The position numbers and the translations under genes were made by a program. Of a stretch of 5,010 bases of DNA, positions 1 through 5,010 are shown one piece after another. This stretch comes from Bacteroidota bacterium. Its GTDB lineage: Bacteria; Bacteroidota; Bacteroidia; Bacteroidales; UBA932. The notes below the pieces were generated by a model, which saw only the letters and a list, made by a program, of their open reading frames with translations, was not told the origin of the DNA and ran no database searches. Each line of letters begins with the position of its first letter. Within the stretch, counting starts at the first letter, position 1. The DNA is taken from NCBI GenBank assembly GCA_017860395.1, contig JAGDMC010000127.1, positions 1 through 5,010 on the forward strand, in the 5' to 3' direction.

Positions 1-479
1 AGAGCTCCTGTTGCAATATCATATTCAAATCCGTGAATTTTCTTCTCTTTCTTGGGCTTTCCAGTTTTTTCGTCCTTAACCTCAACATCAACAGAACTTT
101 TGATTTCGAACGTGAATTTTTTATCGTCGACAAGTTTGAGATTGGTAATTGGAATGTTTTGAGCATCAAAAGGATCTTTTACAATTTCCGTAAGCTGAAC
201 TGCAAGTTTTACATTGTCAAACAACTCTTTTTTAGACCCGGTAACAGGATCGGCAATATAGTAAGATGTTCCCTGAGCAGTCTGGTAGCTATACCAGAAT
301 TTGTCGGAATTCTTGAACCACTTGGGGCTCACAGATGTAGAAAATACCATTTTCCCAACTTTCTTAGGAGAAAACCTTGCAGCAAGATCGTAATTAGCAG
401 TAGAGACAGCCTTTTGCTGACTCCATCCTGCAACTCCTGCCAGTAGAAAAACGACTAAAAGTAGAAAGCTTTTTTTCAT
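1..479 (-). CDS. Secreted S9 family (DPP-IV-like) peptidase, N-terminal part
   Basis: The reading frame opens at ATG 479 and stays open to the left edge, giving 159 residues and two bases of the next codon. Residues 1-20 form a signal peptide: KK, a Leu/Val-rich core and a possible cleavage near GWS/QQ. There is no lipobox Cys, so export to the periplasm or beyond is likely. The mature part (DLAARFSPKK, WFKNSDKFWYSY, YYIADPVTGSKKELFDN, KDPFDAQNIP) resembles the start of Bacteroidetes prolyl-oligopeptidase/DPP-IV relatives. There it begins the beta-propeller that gates a C-terminal alpha/beta hydrolase domain. The family removes dipeptides or cleaves short peptides. The catalytic Ser-Asp-His triad would lie outside the window, so activity and exact specificity cannot be judged. 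A lysine-rich stretch at residues 135-147 is probably a surface loop. The gene starts 34 bp after the phosphoesterase stop with no clear TAnnTTTG box between, so it may be read through from upstream. Family recognition is from memory of sequence patterns. Confidence 0.85.
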   Translation of the reverse strand, partial: MKKSFLLLVVFLLAGVAGWSQQKAVSTANYDLAARFSPKKVGKMVFSTSVSPKWFKNSDKFWYSYQTAQGTSYYIADPVTGSKKELFDNVKLAVQLTEIVKDPFDAQNIPITNLKLVDDKKFTFEIKSSVDVEVKDEKTGKPKKEKKIHGFEYDIATGA

Positions 480-513
480 ATTGAAAAGTTTTGATTTTAT
501 ATTTAATTGATAT

Positions 514-1011
514 TTAGAGAGTTCTTGTCCATTCGGCAACTTCCATGTTTCGCAATTCTCCCTGCTCAATCCGGAACCGGACAGCAGTGCGAACATTATG
601 AAAACCCTGAACCCCGGCAGCTCCGGGATTAATTGTCATCATGTTGTATTTTTTGTCGAAAATAACTTTGAGTATATGAGAGTGACCACAGATAAACAAA
701 TCCGGCGTATGTGCGGTAATGAGCTGAAGTGCGCGCTGATCGTAACGGCCGGGATAGCCGCCAATGTGCATCATGAGTACCTTCATCTTTTCTACCTCCA
801 TAACCTGAATATACGGATGAACCAGGCGGACAGAGGTTCCGTCACAGTTTCCGTAAACCCCTTTCAGAGGTTTGAATGCCTTAATTTGATCGGATACTTC
901 AATGTTTCCAAAATCACCGGCATGCCAGATTTCATCGACATCTTTGAAAAACTCCCTGAGGGAATCATCAAAATAGCAGTGGGTGTCCGACAATAGTCCA
1001 ATAAAGGCCAT
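514..1011 (-). CDS. YfcE/MJ0936-type metallophosphoesterase
   Basis: This 165-residue protein has the complete calcineurin-like metallophosphoesterase signature in the order expected for the small YfcE family. The motifs are SDTH (Asp9, His11), GDFGN (Asp33), GNCD (Asn55), MHIGGYP (His82) and GHSH (His110, His112). These residues hold a two-metal centre, usually Mn, Ni or Mg, that hydrolyses phosphodiester or phosphomonoester bonds. There is no signal peptide or membrane segment, so it is cytoplasmic. Length fits the family (about 160-185 residues), and the start is secure because SDTH lies only seven residues in. E. coli YfcE acts on artificial phosphodiesters and its natural substrate is unknown, so no substrate is assigned here. 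The start is 9 bp after the stop of the membrane acetyltransferase, which implies co-transcription. There is no Shine-Dalgarno sequence in front of the ATG. All metal ligands are present. Confidence 0.93.
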   Translation of the reverse strand: MAFIGLLSDTHCYFDDSLREFFKDVDEIWHAGDFGNIEVSDQIKAFKPLKGVYGNCDGTSVRLVHPYIQVMEVEKMKVLMMHIGGYPGRYDQRALQLITAHTPDLFICGHSHILKVIFDKKYNMMTINPGAAGVQGFHNVRTAVRFRIEQGELRNMEVAEWTRTL

Positions 1012-1020
1012 AAATCTGCA

Positions 1021-2208
1021 CTAAAGTTTAATTATAATTTTCTTTCGGTACAGCCATATAGCCATTGATGTGAAGATTGTCACATAAATGAGTGCATACA
1101 TCAGCGACCCCCATTCATTGTTGCCCAGAAGAGCAGCGCAAACATTTTTGTAAAACCAGGTGGAGGCGGAAACCGTAGTCTCTTTAATTGTCCAGTCGTC
1201 GGTTACAACAATGGTTGTCCATTTAATCATCCTGCCCAGTGTTTTTGCAAAAATACCCGCCATTACAAATGCGAATAAAGGGTTGAGTCCCATTGCCTTG
1301 AACGGGAAGAAAATCTTCTCCTTGCCTTTTACATCAATAAAGTAGATAAAGAACGCCAGCATGAGAATGGACCATCCGCCGGCATAGAATACGTATGAAG
1401 GTGTCCATAGCGGTTTGTTAATGGGAATGAATATGCTGAGAATCACACCTACTGCCAGGGAAATAAGGCCAATCGTGTAAAGTTTTCCCACAGCATCAAT
1501 TTTCTGCTGGGACCTGCGGATAATTCCGCCAATCAGGAATCCGAATAAAACAGTTGCAGAACCGGACAGAACGCCCAAAAGTCCTTCCGGATCAAATGGA
1601 ACGCCAAAACCATGATAAATATGTTTGTCACCAACAAGTGCAGCATCAATCGGGCCTGAAATGTTACCCTCAATTGAGAATGGGTCGCCTGTGCCAAAAA
1701 GAACAAGAATGAGCCAGTGGATAGCCATTAGTACAACCATCCCTACAATTATCCTGTTTTGTTTTTTAAGCCACAGTGCTATAAATCCTCCCACAAGATA
1801 ACACAGGGCAATTCTTTGCAACACACCAAAAATGCGGATGGAATTAAGGTATACCATATAATTTTCTCCGAAGGTGAGTTCGTGATTTAGTGTGGTCGGG
1901 TAGAACGGGTATGCGTTGAGGGCAAGTCCTGTAATGAAAATAAGCGCAGCGCGTTTAACAAGTTTTTTAACCGACGCACTGTTAAGGCCGTCGTTGTACT
2001 TGGCAAAGGCAAAAGAGAGAGCAGCGCCAACAATAAAAAGGAAAAAAGGAAAAACAAGGTCGGTAGGAGTACATCCGCTCCACGCGGCATGCTTGAGCGG
2101 TGGAAATATTTTGGACCATGTTCCGGGGTTGTTAACCAGAATCATCCCTGCCACTGTCATGCCCCTGAGTACATCAAGAGCAGTGTATCTGTTGGCCGCA
2201 GTTTTCAT
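1021..2208 (-). CDS. HGSNAT/NagX-like membrane acetyltransferase (DUF5009 type)
   Basis: This 395-residue integral membrane protein resembles bacterial homologues of human heparan-alpha-glucosaminide N-acetyltransferase (HGSNAT). The N-terminus has the family pattern: LDVLRG (residues 11-16), VNNPG, KHAAWSG (39-45) and TDLVFPFFLFIVG (49-61). His40, in KHAAWSG, aligns with the histidine proposed to carry the acetyl group in HGSNAT. About ten or eleven hydrophobic helices follow, roughly at 16-28, 49-67, 83-101, 125-146, 153-171, 208-230, 241-262, 271-291, 303-323, 351-362 and 367-387, with a basic C-terminal tail (YRKK). HGSNAT moves acetyl groups from acetyl-CoA across a membrane onto terminal glucosamine. 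Bacterial relatives sit in the inner membrane and are linked, mostly by inference, to amino-sugar or cell-wall sugar metabolism. No sugar gene in this window supports a particular substrate. It is probably the first gene of a run with the phosphoesterase and S9 peptidase, driven by a promoter in the gap shared with rsmE. Confidence 0.88.
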   Translation of the reverse strand: MKTAANRYTALDVLRGMTVAGMILVNNPGTWSKIFPPLKHAAWSGCTPTDLVFPFFLFIVGAALSFAFAKYNDGLNSASVKKLVKRAALIFITGLALNAYPFYPTTLNHELTFGENYMVYLNSIRIFGVLQRIALCYLVGGFIALWLKKQNRIIVGMVVLMAIHWLILVLFGTGDPFSIEGNISGPIDAALVGDKHIYHGFGVPFDPEGLLGVLSGSATVLFGFLIGGIIRRSQQKIDAVGKLYTIGLISLAVGVILSIFIPINKPLWTPSYVFYAGGWSILMLAFFIYFIDVKGKEKIFFPFKAMGLNPLFAFVMAGIFAKTLGRMIKWTTIVVTDDWTIKETTVSASTWFYKNVCAALLGNNEWGSLMYALIYVTIFTSMAIWLYRKKIIIKL

Positions 2209-2231
2209 AGTTCTAAGTTTTGAGGTTCCAA

Positions 2232-2239
2232 CAAAAATA
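2232..2239 (-). promoter_or_regulatory. Candidate Bacteroidetes -7 box for the acetyltransferase operon
   Basis: Read on the minus strand these bases are TATTTTTG, a full match to the TAnnTTTG -7 consensus of the Bacteroidetes primary sigma factor. Transcription would begin about 3-6 bases downstream and leave a leader of roughly 20 bases before ATG 2208. No TTTG -33 element is visible 19-21 bases upstream, so the promoter is either weak or needs an activator. The short, AT-rich motif could occur by chance. Confidence 0.45.
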
Positions 2240-2251
2240 ACCTTTTTATTG

Positions 2252-2259
2252 TATATTTG
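2252..2259 (+). promoter_or_regulatory. Candidate Bacteroidetes -7 box for rsmE
   Basis: TATATTTG matches the TAnnTTTG -7 consensus exactly and ends only eight bases before the rsmE ATG at 2268. If used, the mRNA would start around 2262-2266 and be nearly leaderless. No convincing -33 TTTG lies at the usual 19-21 base spacing; the nearest (2219-2222) is 29 bases away. The match plus its position in the only divergent gap in the window support it, but the missing -33 keeps confidence moderate. Confidence 0.5.
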
Positions 2260-2267
2260 CCTTAGAT

Positions 2268-3002
2268 ATGGAGCTATTTTTTACAAATAACATTATAGGT
2301 TCCCTTGCCACGCTTGACGAGCAGGAGTCTGCACACTGTATTAAGGTATTAAGGAATAAGCCCGGAGACTCAATTTTCCTTACAGATGGCTCCGGCATTC
2401 TGTTCAGGGGTGAGATTGTTTCCGTAACCGGTAAAAAGTGCAATGTGAACATTGTGGAGAGCATATCCGGAAGAGATTCCCGCCCGTATTACCTGCATAT
2501 AGCGGCTGCTCCCACTAAAAATCTTGAGAGATATGAGTGGTTTCTTGAGAAGGCAACAGAATTTGGTGTAGACGAGATAACACCAATAATTGGTGCCCAC
2601 TCGGAGAGAAAAATCTATAAAAAAGAGAGGGGAGAAAGAATAATTCTTTCAGCAATGAAGCAATCGTTAAAGGTTACATTGCCAAAACTCAGCGAACCTG
2701 TGGACTTTGAAAAATTTGTATCAGAGGCAGGAAATAGTTTCGACGGAGATAAACTCATAGGGCACTGCAATGAAGGAGAAAAGGTGAGTCTGACAAATCA
2801 TTTGCTCGCATTGAAAGAAAACCGGGAGAAATTACGGGTACTTATTCTCATTGGGCCTGAGGGAGATTTTTCCCCGGAAGAGGTCGAACTCGCAAAAAAG
2901 AATGGGTTTATTCCATTCACAATGGGGGATTCCAGATTCAGGGTTGAGACTGCTGCCATTGCAGCTGTTTCGGCTGTTTATTTTCTGTCTCAGAAGCAAT
3001 AA
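2268..3002 (+). CDS. rsmE: 16S rRNA (uracil-1498-N3)-methyltransferase
   Basis: This 244-residue protein is a recognisable RsmE, the SPOUT (trefoil-knot) methyltransferase that uses S-adenosylmethionine to make m3U1498 in helix 44 of 16S rRNA in the cytoplasmic small subunit. The N-terminal PUA-like RNA-binding domain (about 1-70) contains HCIKVLRNKPGD (23-34). The SPOUT domain follows with APTKNLERYEWFLEKATEFG (81-100), HSERK (111-115), AMKQS (129-133), LIGPEGDFSPEE (194-205), and the knot-closing MGDSRFRVETA (219-229). Every hallmark motif is present and the length is typical (about 235-250). The start is fixed because MELFF at the very N-terminus matches the family and the next in-frame Met is residue 130. 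It is the only plus-strand gene here, divergent from the acetyltransferase and convergent with tsaC. There is no Shine-Dalgarno sequence, and a -7 promoter box ends eight bases before the ATG. Confidence 0.96.
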   Translation: MELFFTNNIIGSLATLDEQESAHCIKVLRNKPGDSIFLTDGSGILFRGEIVSVTGKKCNVNIVESISGRDSRPYYLHIAAAPTKNLERYEWFLEKATEFGVDEITPIIGAHSERKIYKKERGERIILSAMKQSLKVTLPKLSEPVDFEKFVSEAGNSFDGDKLIGHCNEGEKVSLTNHLLALKENREKLRVLILIGPEGDFSPEEVELAKKNGFIPFTMGDSRFRVETAAIAAVSAVYFLSQKQ

Positions 3003-3012
3003 CCAAATTGCT
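2995..3012. terminator. Weak hairpin across the convergent rsmE/tsaC ends
   Basis: AGCAAT (2995-3000) and ATTGCT (3007-3012) can pair as a 6 bp stem around a 6-base loop. The structure covers the last bases of rsmE and the first two bases of the tsaC stop codon as read on the plus strand. On the plus strand it is followed by ATTTTC; on the minus strand there is no T-run. Only two G-C pairs hold the stem, so it is at best a weak terminator for rsmE and may be chance. Confidence 0.25.
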
Positions 3013-3580
3013 ATTTTCGAATTATTTTAATTTCGCCGCCAAGTCCCAGCTGAATTATCGAAGAAGGTTTGCCTGTGGCACCGGCTTCTAAATCGGGACC
3101 GGCACACCAGTCAACACCTTCCCTCACATCTTTGGAGATATCCCCGAAATGCACAGGAGATGCCTCTCCGGAAATATTTGCAGAAGTAGAAACAACAGGC
3201 CGGCGAAACTTGTAAATAAGTTTTTTGCAAAATTCATGATCGGGAATTCTAATACCAACGCTTCCGTCCTCTGCTGTAACATTTGCAGCAAGACCTACTG
3301 CTCCCGGGTAAATGATTGTAAGAGGAGTGTCCGCAACCTCAATCAGCTGGTCGGCAATCTCGGGAACCTCTTTTATGTATCTGTAAAGCATATCCGGCCC
3401 GTCAACAAGTACAATGAGGCTTTTGCTGTCGGAGCGTTTCTTTAGTGCGAAGACTTTTTCAACGGCTTTGGGATTTGTGGCATCGCAACCTATTCCCCAC
3501 ACGGTGTCGGTAGGGTAAAGTATAATTCCGCCCTCTTTAAGTATTTTAACGGCTTCTTCAACTGCTGCAATGATGTTCAT
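3011..3580 (-). CDS. tsaC: Threonylcarbamoyl-AMP synthase (TsaC/YrdC/Sua5 family)
   Basis: This 189-residue cytoplasmic enzyme makes threonylcarbamoyl-AMP from threonine, bicarbonate and ATP, the first step of t6A modification at A37 of ANN-decoding tRNAs; the TsaD complex then transfers the group. The YrdC fold is shown by LYPTDTVWGIGCDA (21-34), the substrate-binding KKR with a following Lys (47-49, 53), a TPLTIIYPG segment (85-93), GIRIPDH (109-115) and STSANISG (131-138). The protein ends after the YrdC domain, so it is the short TsaC form without the C-terminal Sua5 domain. I chose ATG 3580 because it gives the normal family N-terminus (MNIIAAVEEAVKIL) and sits 16 bp after the upstream stop. 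The frame is open back to an ATG at 3697, but that would overlap the EEP gene by 101 bp and add 39 residues unlike the family. It is probably in an operon with the rhomboid and EEP genes. Confidence 0.93.
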   Translation of the reverse strand: MNIIAAVEEAVKILKEGGIILYPTDTVWGIGCDATNPKAVEKVFALKKRSDSKSLIVLVDGPDMLYRYIKEVPEIADQLIEVADTPLTIIYPGAVGLAANVTAEDGSVGIRIPDHEFCKKLIYKFRRPVVSTSANISGEASPVHFGDISKDVREGVDWCAGPDLEAGATGKPSSIIQLGLGGEIKIIRK

Positions 3581-3596
3581 ACCTGCTGATATTAAT

Positions 3597-4697
3597 TTAT
3601 GGTACAATGATTTCTGTAATAACCGGATAGTGGTCGGACCAGCGGACCTTGGGATTTTTGTGGCTGAGGCTCCAGTATCCCTCAGGGTGAAGGACATAGT
3701 CTATTCTCAGGAGGGGCCAGAGAAATGCATAAGTGGCGCTGAACCCTTTTCCCGATTCACGAAAAGTGTCTTTTCTCCCTTTTGAGAGAATCTGATATGT
3801 ATATGACATTGGCGTGTCATTAAAATCTCCGCAGATTATTGCAGGATACCTGCTAGCCTGAAGGTGGGCGGCAATTGCGTCAACCTGGCGCGATCTTCTT
3901 TTGAATGTTCCGGCAACCTTGTCGTGCACCTCCATTATCTCATCTGATACTTTATCGCTTTTTGTCATTTTCATTATGAGAGAAGTTAGCGATATGCTGT
4001 GAGATTCGAGGTGAGTATTGTATATCCGTATTGTTCTTCCGTAATGGTCAATGTCGCTGTATATGCAAAGATTTGTTCCGCCTTCAAACTGGACTCTTCC
4101 GTTGCTGAGGATAGGGTATTTGCTCAGAGTCAAGTTGCCGAACAGGTTTCCGCTTTTAAACCGGAAAAAACGATGGCTGTAATAGGGGTAATCCGGGAAG
4201 AATGTCCTGATATCGGCAGTGTCGCCTATGTAGAATTCCTGAAAACAAACTACAGAAGGGTCTTCGCTTGCAATGTATCTTGCAACTCCGGCAAGAGTTG
4301 CTTTTCTGTCCGAGCCTTTTTTCTGATCGAACATTCCAACATTATACGATGCAATTTTAAGGGAGATACCTTCGGCACCCCTGTCGGGCTCGCCCCAGCG
4401 GATAAAACGGTCGGCAAATAAAATTGCAGGAAGCAGCACGATAAATGTAATCCATGTAGCACCCGACCTGCGTATCATTCCCAAAATGAGGAGTCCGATG
4501 TTCACGAAAAGTATCGGAATGAAGTACAGCCCGAAAAAGAGAGGAAATGTAATAATTGAAGGATTAATGAGTACAGAGAAATAGGAGATGATAAGAGCAA
4601 GGGCAGAAACTATCAGCGCCAGCCGGAACATAAGGGCAACCGGCCATGGAGAACGGCTTCTTTTTGCTTTTTTCAGATCCTTTTTCCTCTTTGCCAT
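3597..4697 (-). CDS. Membrane-anchored endonuclease/exonuclease/phosphatase (EEP) family protein
   Basis: The 366-residue protein has two parts. The N-terminus has a very basic tail (residues 3-15, mostly Lys/Arg) and three hydrophobic helices at about 22-43, 50-73 and 80-96. The rest, from about 112, is an EEP (DNase I-like) domain with all expected active-site residues: Asn119 in SYNVG, Glu154 in CFQEF, His229 in NTHLES, Asp291 and Asn293 in GDFND, Asp333 in RIDYV, and Asp355/His356 in SDHYP. This fold uses Mg to cleave phosphodiester or phosphomonoester bonds in nucleic acids, inositol phosphates or phospholipids. The substrate cannot be read from the sequence. With a positive N-terminus inside and three helices, the catalytic domain would face the periplasm, which is an inference from the positive-inside rule. 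The start overlaps the rhomboid stop by one base (TAATG). tsaC follows 16 bp downstream. The insert at about 234-265, between the His and GDFND motifs, is rich in Ser, Met and Lys. Confidence 0.92.
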   Translation of the reverse strand: MAKRKKDLKKAKRSRSPWPVALMFRLALIVSALALIISYFSVLINPSIITFPLFFGLYFIPILFVNIGLLILGMIRRSGATWITFIVLLPAILFADRFIRWGEPDRGAEGISLKIASYNVGMFDQKKGSDRKATLAGVARYIASEDPSVVCFQEFYIGDTADIRTFFPDYPYYSHRFFRFKSGNLFGNLTLSKYPILSNGRVQFEGGTNLCIYSDIDHYGRTIRIYNTHLESHSISLTSLIMKMTKSDKVSDEIMEVHDKVAGTFKRRSRQVDAIAAHLQASRYPAIICGDFNDTPMSYTYQILSKGRKDTFRESGKGFSATYAFLWPLLRIDYVLHPEGYWSLSHKNPKVRWSDHYPVITEIIVP

Positions 4698-4699
4698 TA
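4695..4699 (-). promoter_or_regulatory. TAATG stop/start overlap coupling rhomboid and EEP translation
   Basis: On the minus strand the rhomboid TAA (4699-4697) and the EEP ATG (4697-4695) share one A. No Shine-Dalgarno sequence precedes the ATG. This arrangement usually lets ribosomes that finish the first gene restart on the second, so the two membrane proteins are probably made in a linked ratio. The overlap is seen directly; the coupling is inferred. Confidence 0.6.
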
Positions 4700-5010
4700 G
4701 TAATACATTTTATTATTCTTTTTCCAGTACAGGATAAGAAGATACCCGAAAAGCATACCCCCAAGGTGTGCAAAGTGAGCAATGTTTCCACCGGTATTTG
4801 ATATTCCAAGGAAAAGTTCAATTGCTCCGAATATGAGTACGAACCATTTTGCCTTTAATGCAACAGGAGGTATAATCAACTGAAGGACATTGTTAGGGAA
4901 AAGCATTCCGTATGCCAGCAAGACACCATAAACCGCTCCGGATGCACCAACAGTTGGAGTGTACATTATAGCTTCGATATTTGCTTTTGCAACGGCACTT
5001 CCTGCCTGCA
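4697..5010 (-). CDS. Rhomboid family intramembrane serine protease, C-terminal part
   Basis: The frame is open from the right edge and ends at TAA 4699-4697, giving the last 103 residues. It carries both catalytic elements of rhomboids: GASGAVYG, with the serine nucleophile encoded at 4942-4940, and AHFAHLGG, with the catalytic histidine encoded at 4768-4766. Three hydrophobic stretches are visible, around the Ser motif, at WFVLIFGAIELFLGI, and around the His motif. They fit transmembrane helices 4-6 of the six-helix bacterial core, and a short polar tail (KKNNKMYY) follows. Rhomboids cut transmembrane substrates inside the membrane; the substrate here is unknown. The Met encoded at 4966-4964 is not the start, because the upstream frame (QAGSAVAKANIEAI) continues and the earlier helices must lie beyond the window. 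The catalytic dyad is intact, so this is probably an active protease rather than an iRhom-like pseudoenzyme. The stop codon overlaps the EEP start. Confidence 0.93.
   Translation of the reverse strand, partial: QAGSAVAKANIEAIMYTPTVGASGAVYGVLLAYGMLFPNNVLQLIIPPVALKAKWFVLIFGAIELFLGISNTGGNIAHFAHLGGMLFGYLLILYWKKNNKMYY

Noticed and set aside
33..446. Plus-strand open frame of 137 codons
   Set aside because: It lies antisense to the S9 peptidase, whose frame encodes a signal peptide and family motifs. The plus-strand translation shows no domain.
480..513. A separate promoter for the S9 peptidase in the 34 bp gap
   Set aside because: The gap is AT-rich but contains no TAnnTTTG match on the minus strand.
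598..996. Plus-strand open frame of 132 codons
   Set aside because: It is antisense to the YfcE-type phosphoesterase, which has a complete metal-binding motif set. Its own translation is unrecognisable.
2219..2222. TTTG as the -33 element of the rsmE promoter
   Set aside because: It lies 29 bases from the -7 box, while the usual spacing is about 19-21.
1916..2290. Plus-strand open frame of 124 codons crossing the promoter gap
   Set aside because: It runs antisense to the acetyltransferase, through the divergent gap and into rsmE in another frame. It has no family features.
3999..4421. Plus-strand open frame of 140 codons
   Set aside because: It is antisense to the EEP catalytic domain, and its residues follow from the codon pattern of that gene.
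4697..4966. A complete small 89-residue membrane protein starting at ATG 4966
   Set aside because: The frame continues upstream to the window edge, and the sequence is rhomboid helices 4-6, so this Met is internal.
1..5010. A hidden defence, mobile or otherwise novel system
   Set aside because: All long frames that matter belong to recognisable families. I saw no direct or inverted repeat arrays, transposase, integrase, tRNA, CRISPR repeats or long unexplained gaps.

Overview
The window looks like ordinary chromosomal DNA from a member of the Bacteroidota, most likely the order Bacteroidales. Three things point there. The protein families match forms I know from that phylum, such as the S9 peptidase N-terminus, the membrane-anchored EEP protein beside a rhomboid, and an HGSNAT/DUF5009-type acyltransferase. 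None of the visible gene starts has a Shine-Dalgarno sequence. The one divergent promoter region carries TAnnTTTG boxes, the -7 motif of the Bacteroidetes primary sigma factor. The genus cannot be named from this sequence.

Layout: seven genes fill almost the whole window, and two are cut by its ends. The right block is on the minus strand (5010 to 3011): the C-terminal part of a rhomboid intramembrane protease, then a membrane-anchored endonuclease/exonuclease/phosphatase (EEP) protein whose start overlaps the rhomboid stop by one base (TAATG), then, 16 bp on, the tRNA t6A enzyme TsaC/YrdC. In the middle, rsmE (16S rRNA m3U1498 methyltransferase) lies on the plus strand and converges on tsaC with 8 bp between the stop codons. 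The left block is on the minus strand (2208 to 1): an HGSNAT/NagX-like membrane acetyltransferase, then a YfcE-type metallophosphoesterase 9 bp on, then, 34 bp on, the first 159 residues of a secreted S9 (DPP-IV-like) peptidase that runs off the left edge. The close spacing suggests two minus-strand operons separated by the single gene rsmE.

Function: tsaC and rsmE both serve translation through tRNA and rRNA modification. The rhomboid, EEP protein, acetyltransferase and S9 peptidase are envelope or secreted proteins. No shared pathway ties them together. No intergenic gap exceeds 60 bp.

I found no mobile element, CRISPR array, RNA gene, toxin-antitoxin pair, defence system or clear repeat, and nothing that looks like a new biological system. 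The points most worth checking are the compact divergent promoter at 2209-2267, which predicts a nearly leaderless rsmE mRNA, and the translationally coupled rhomboid-EEP pair.
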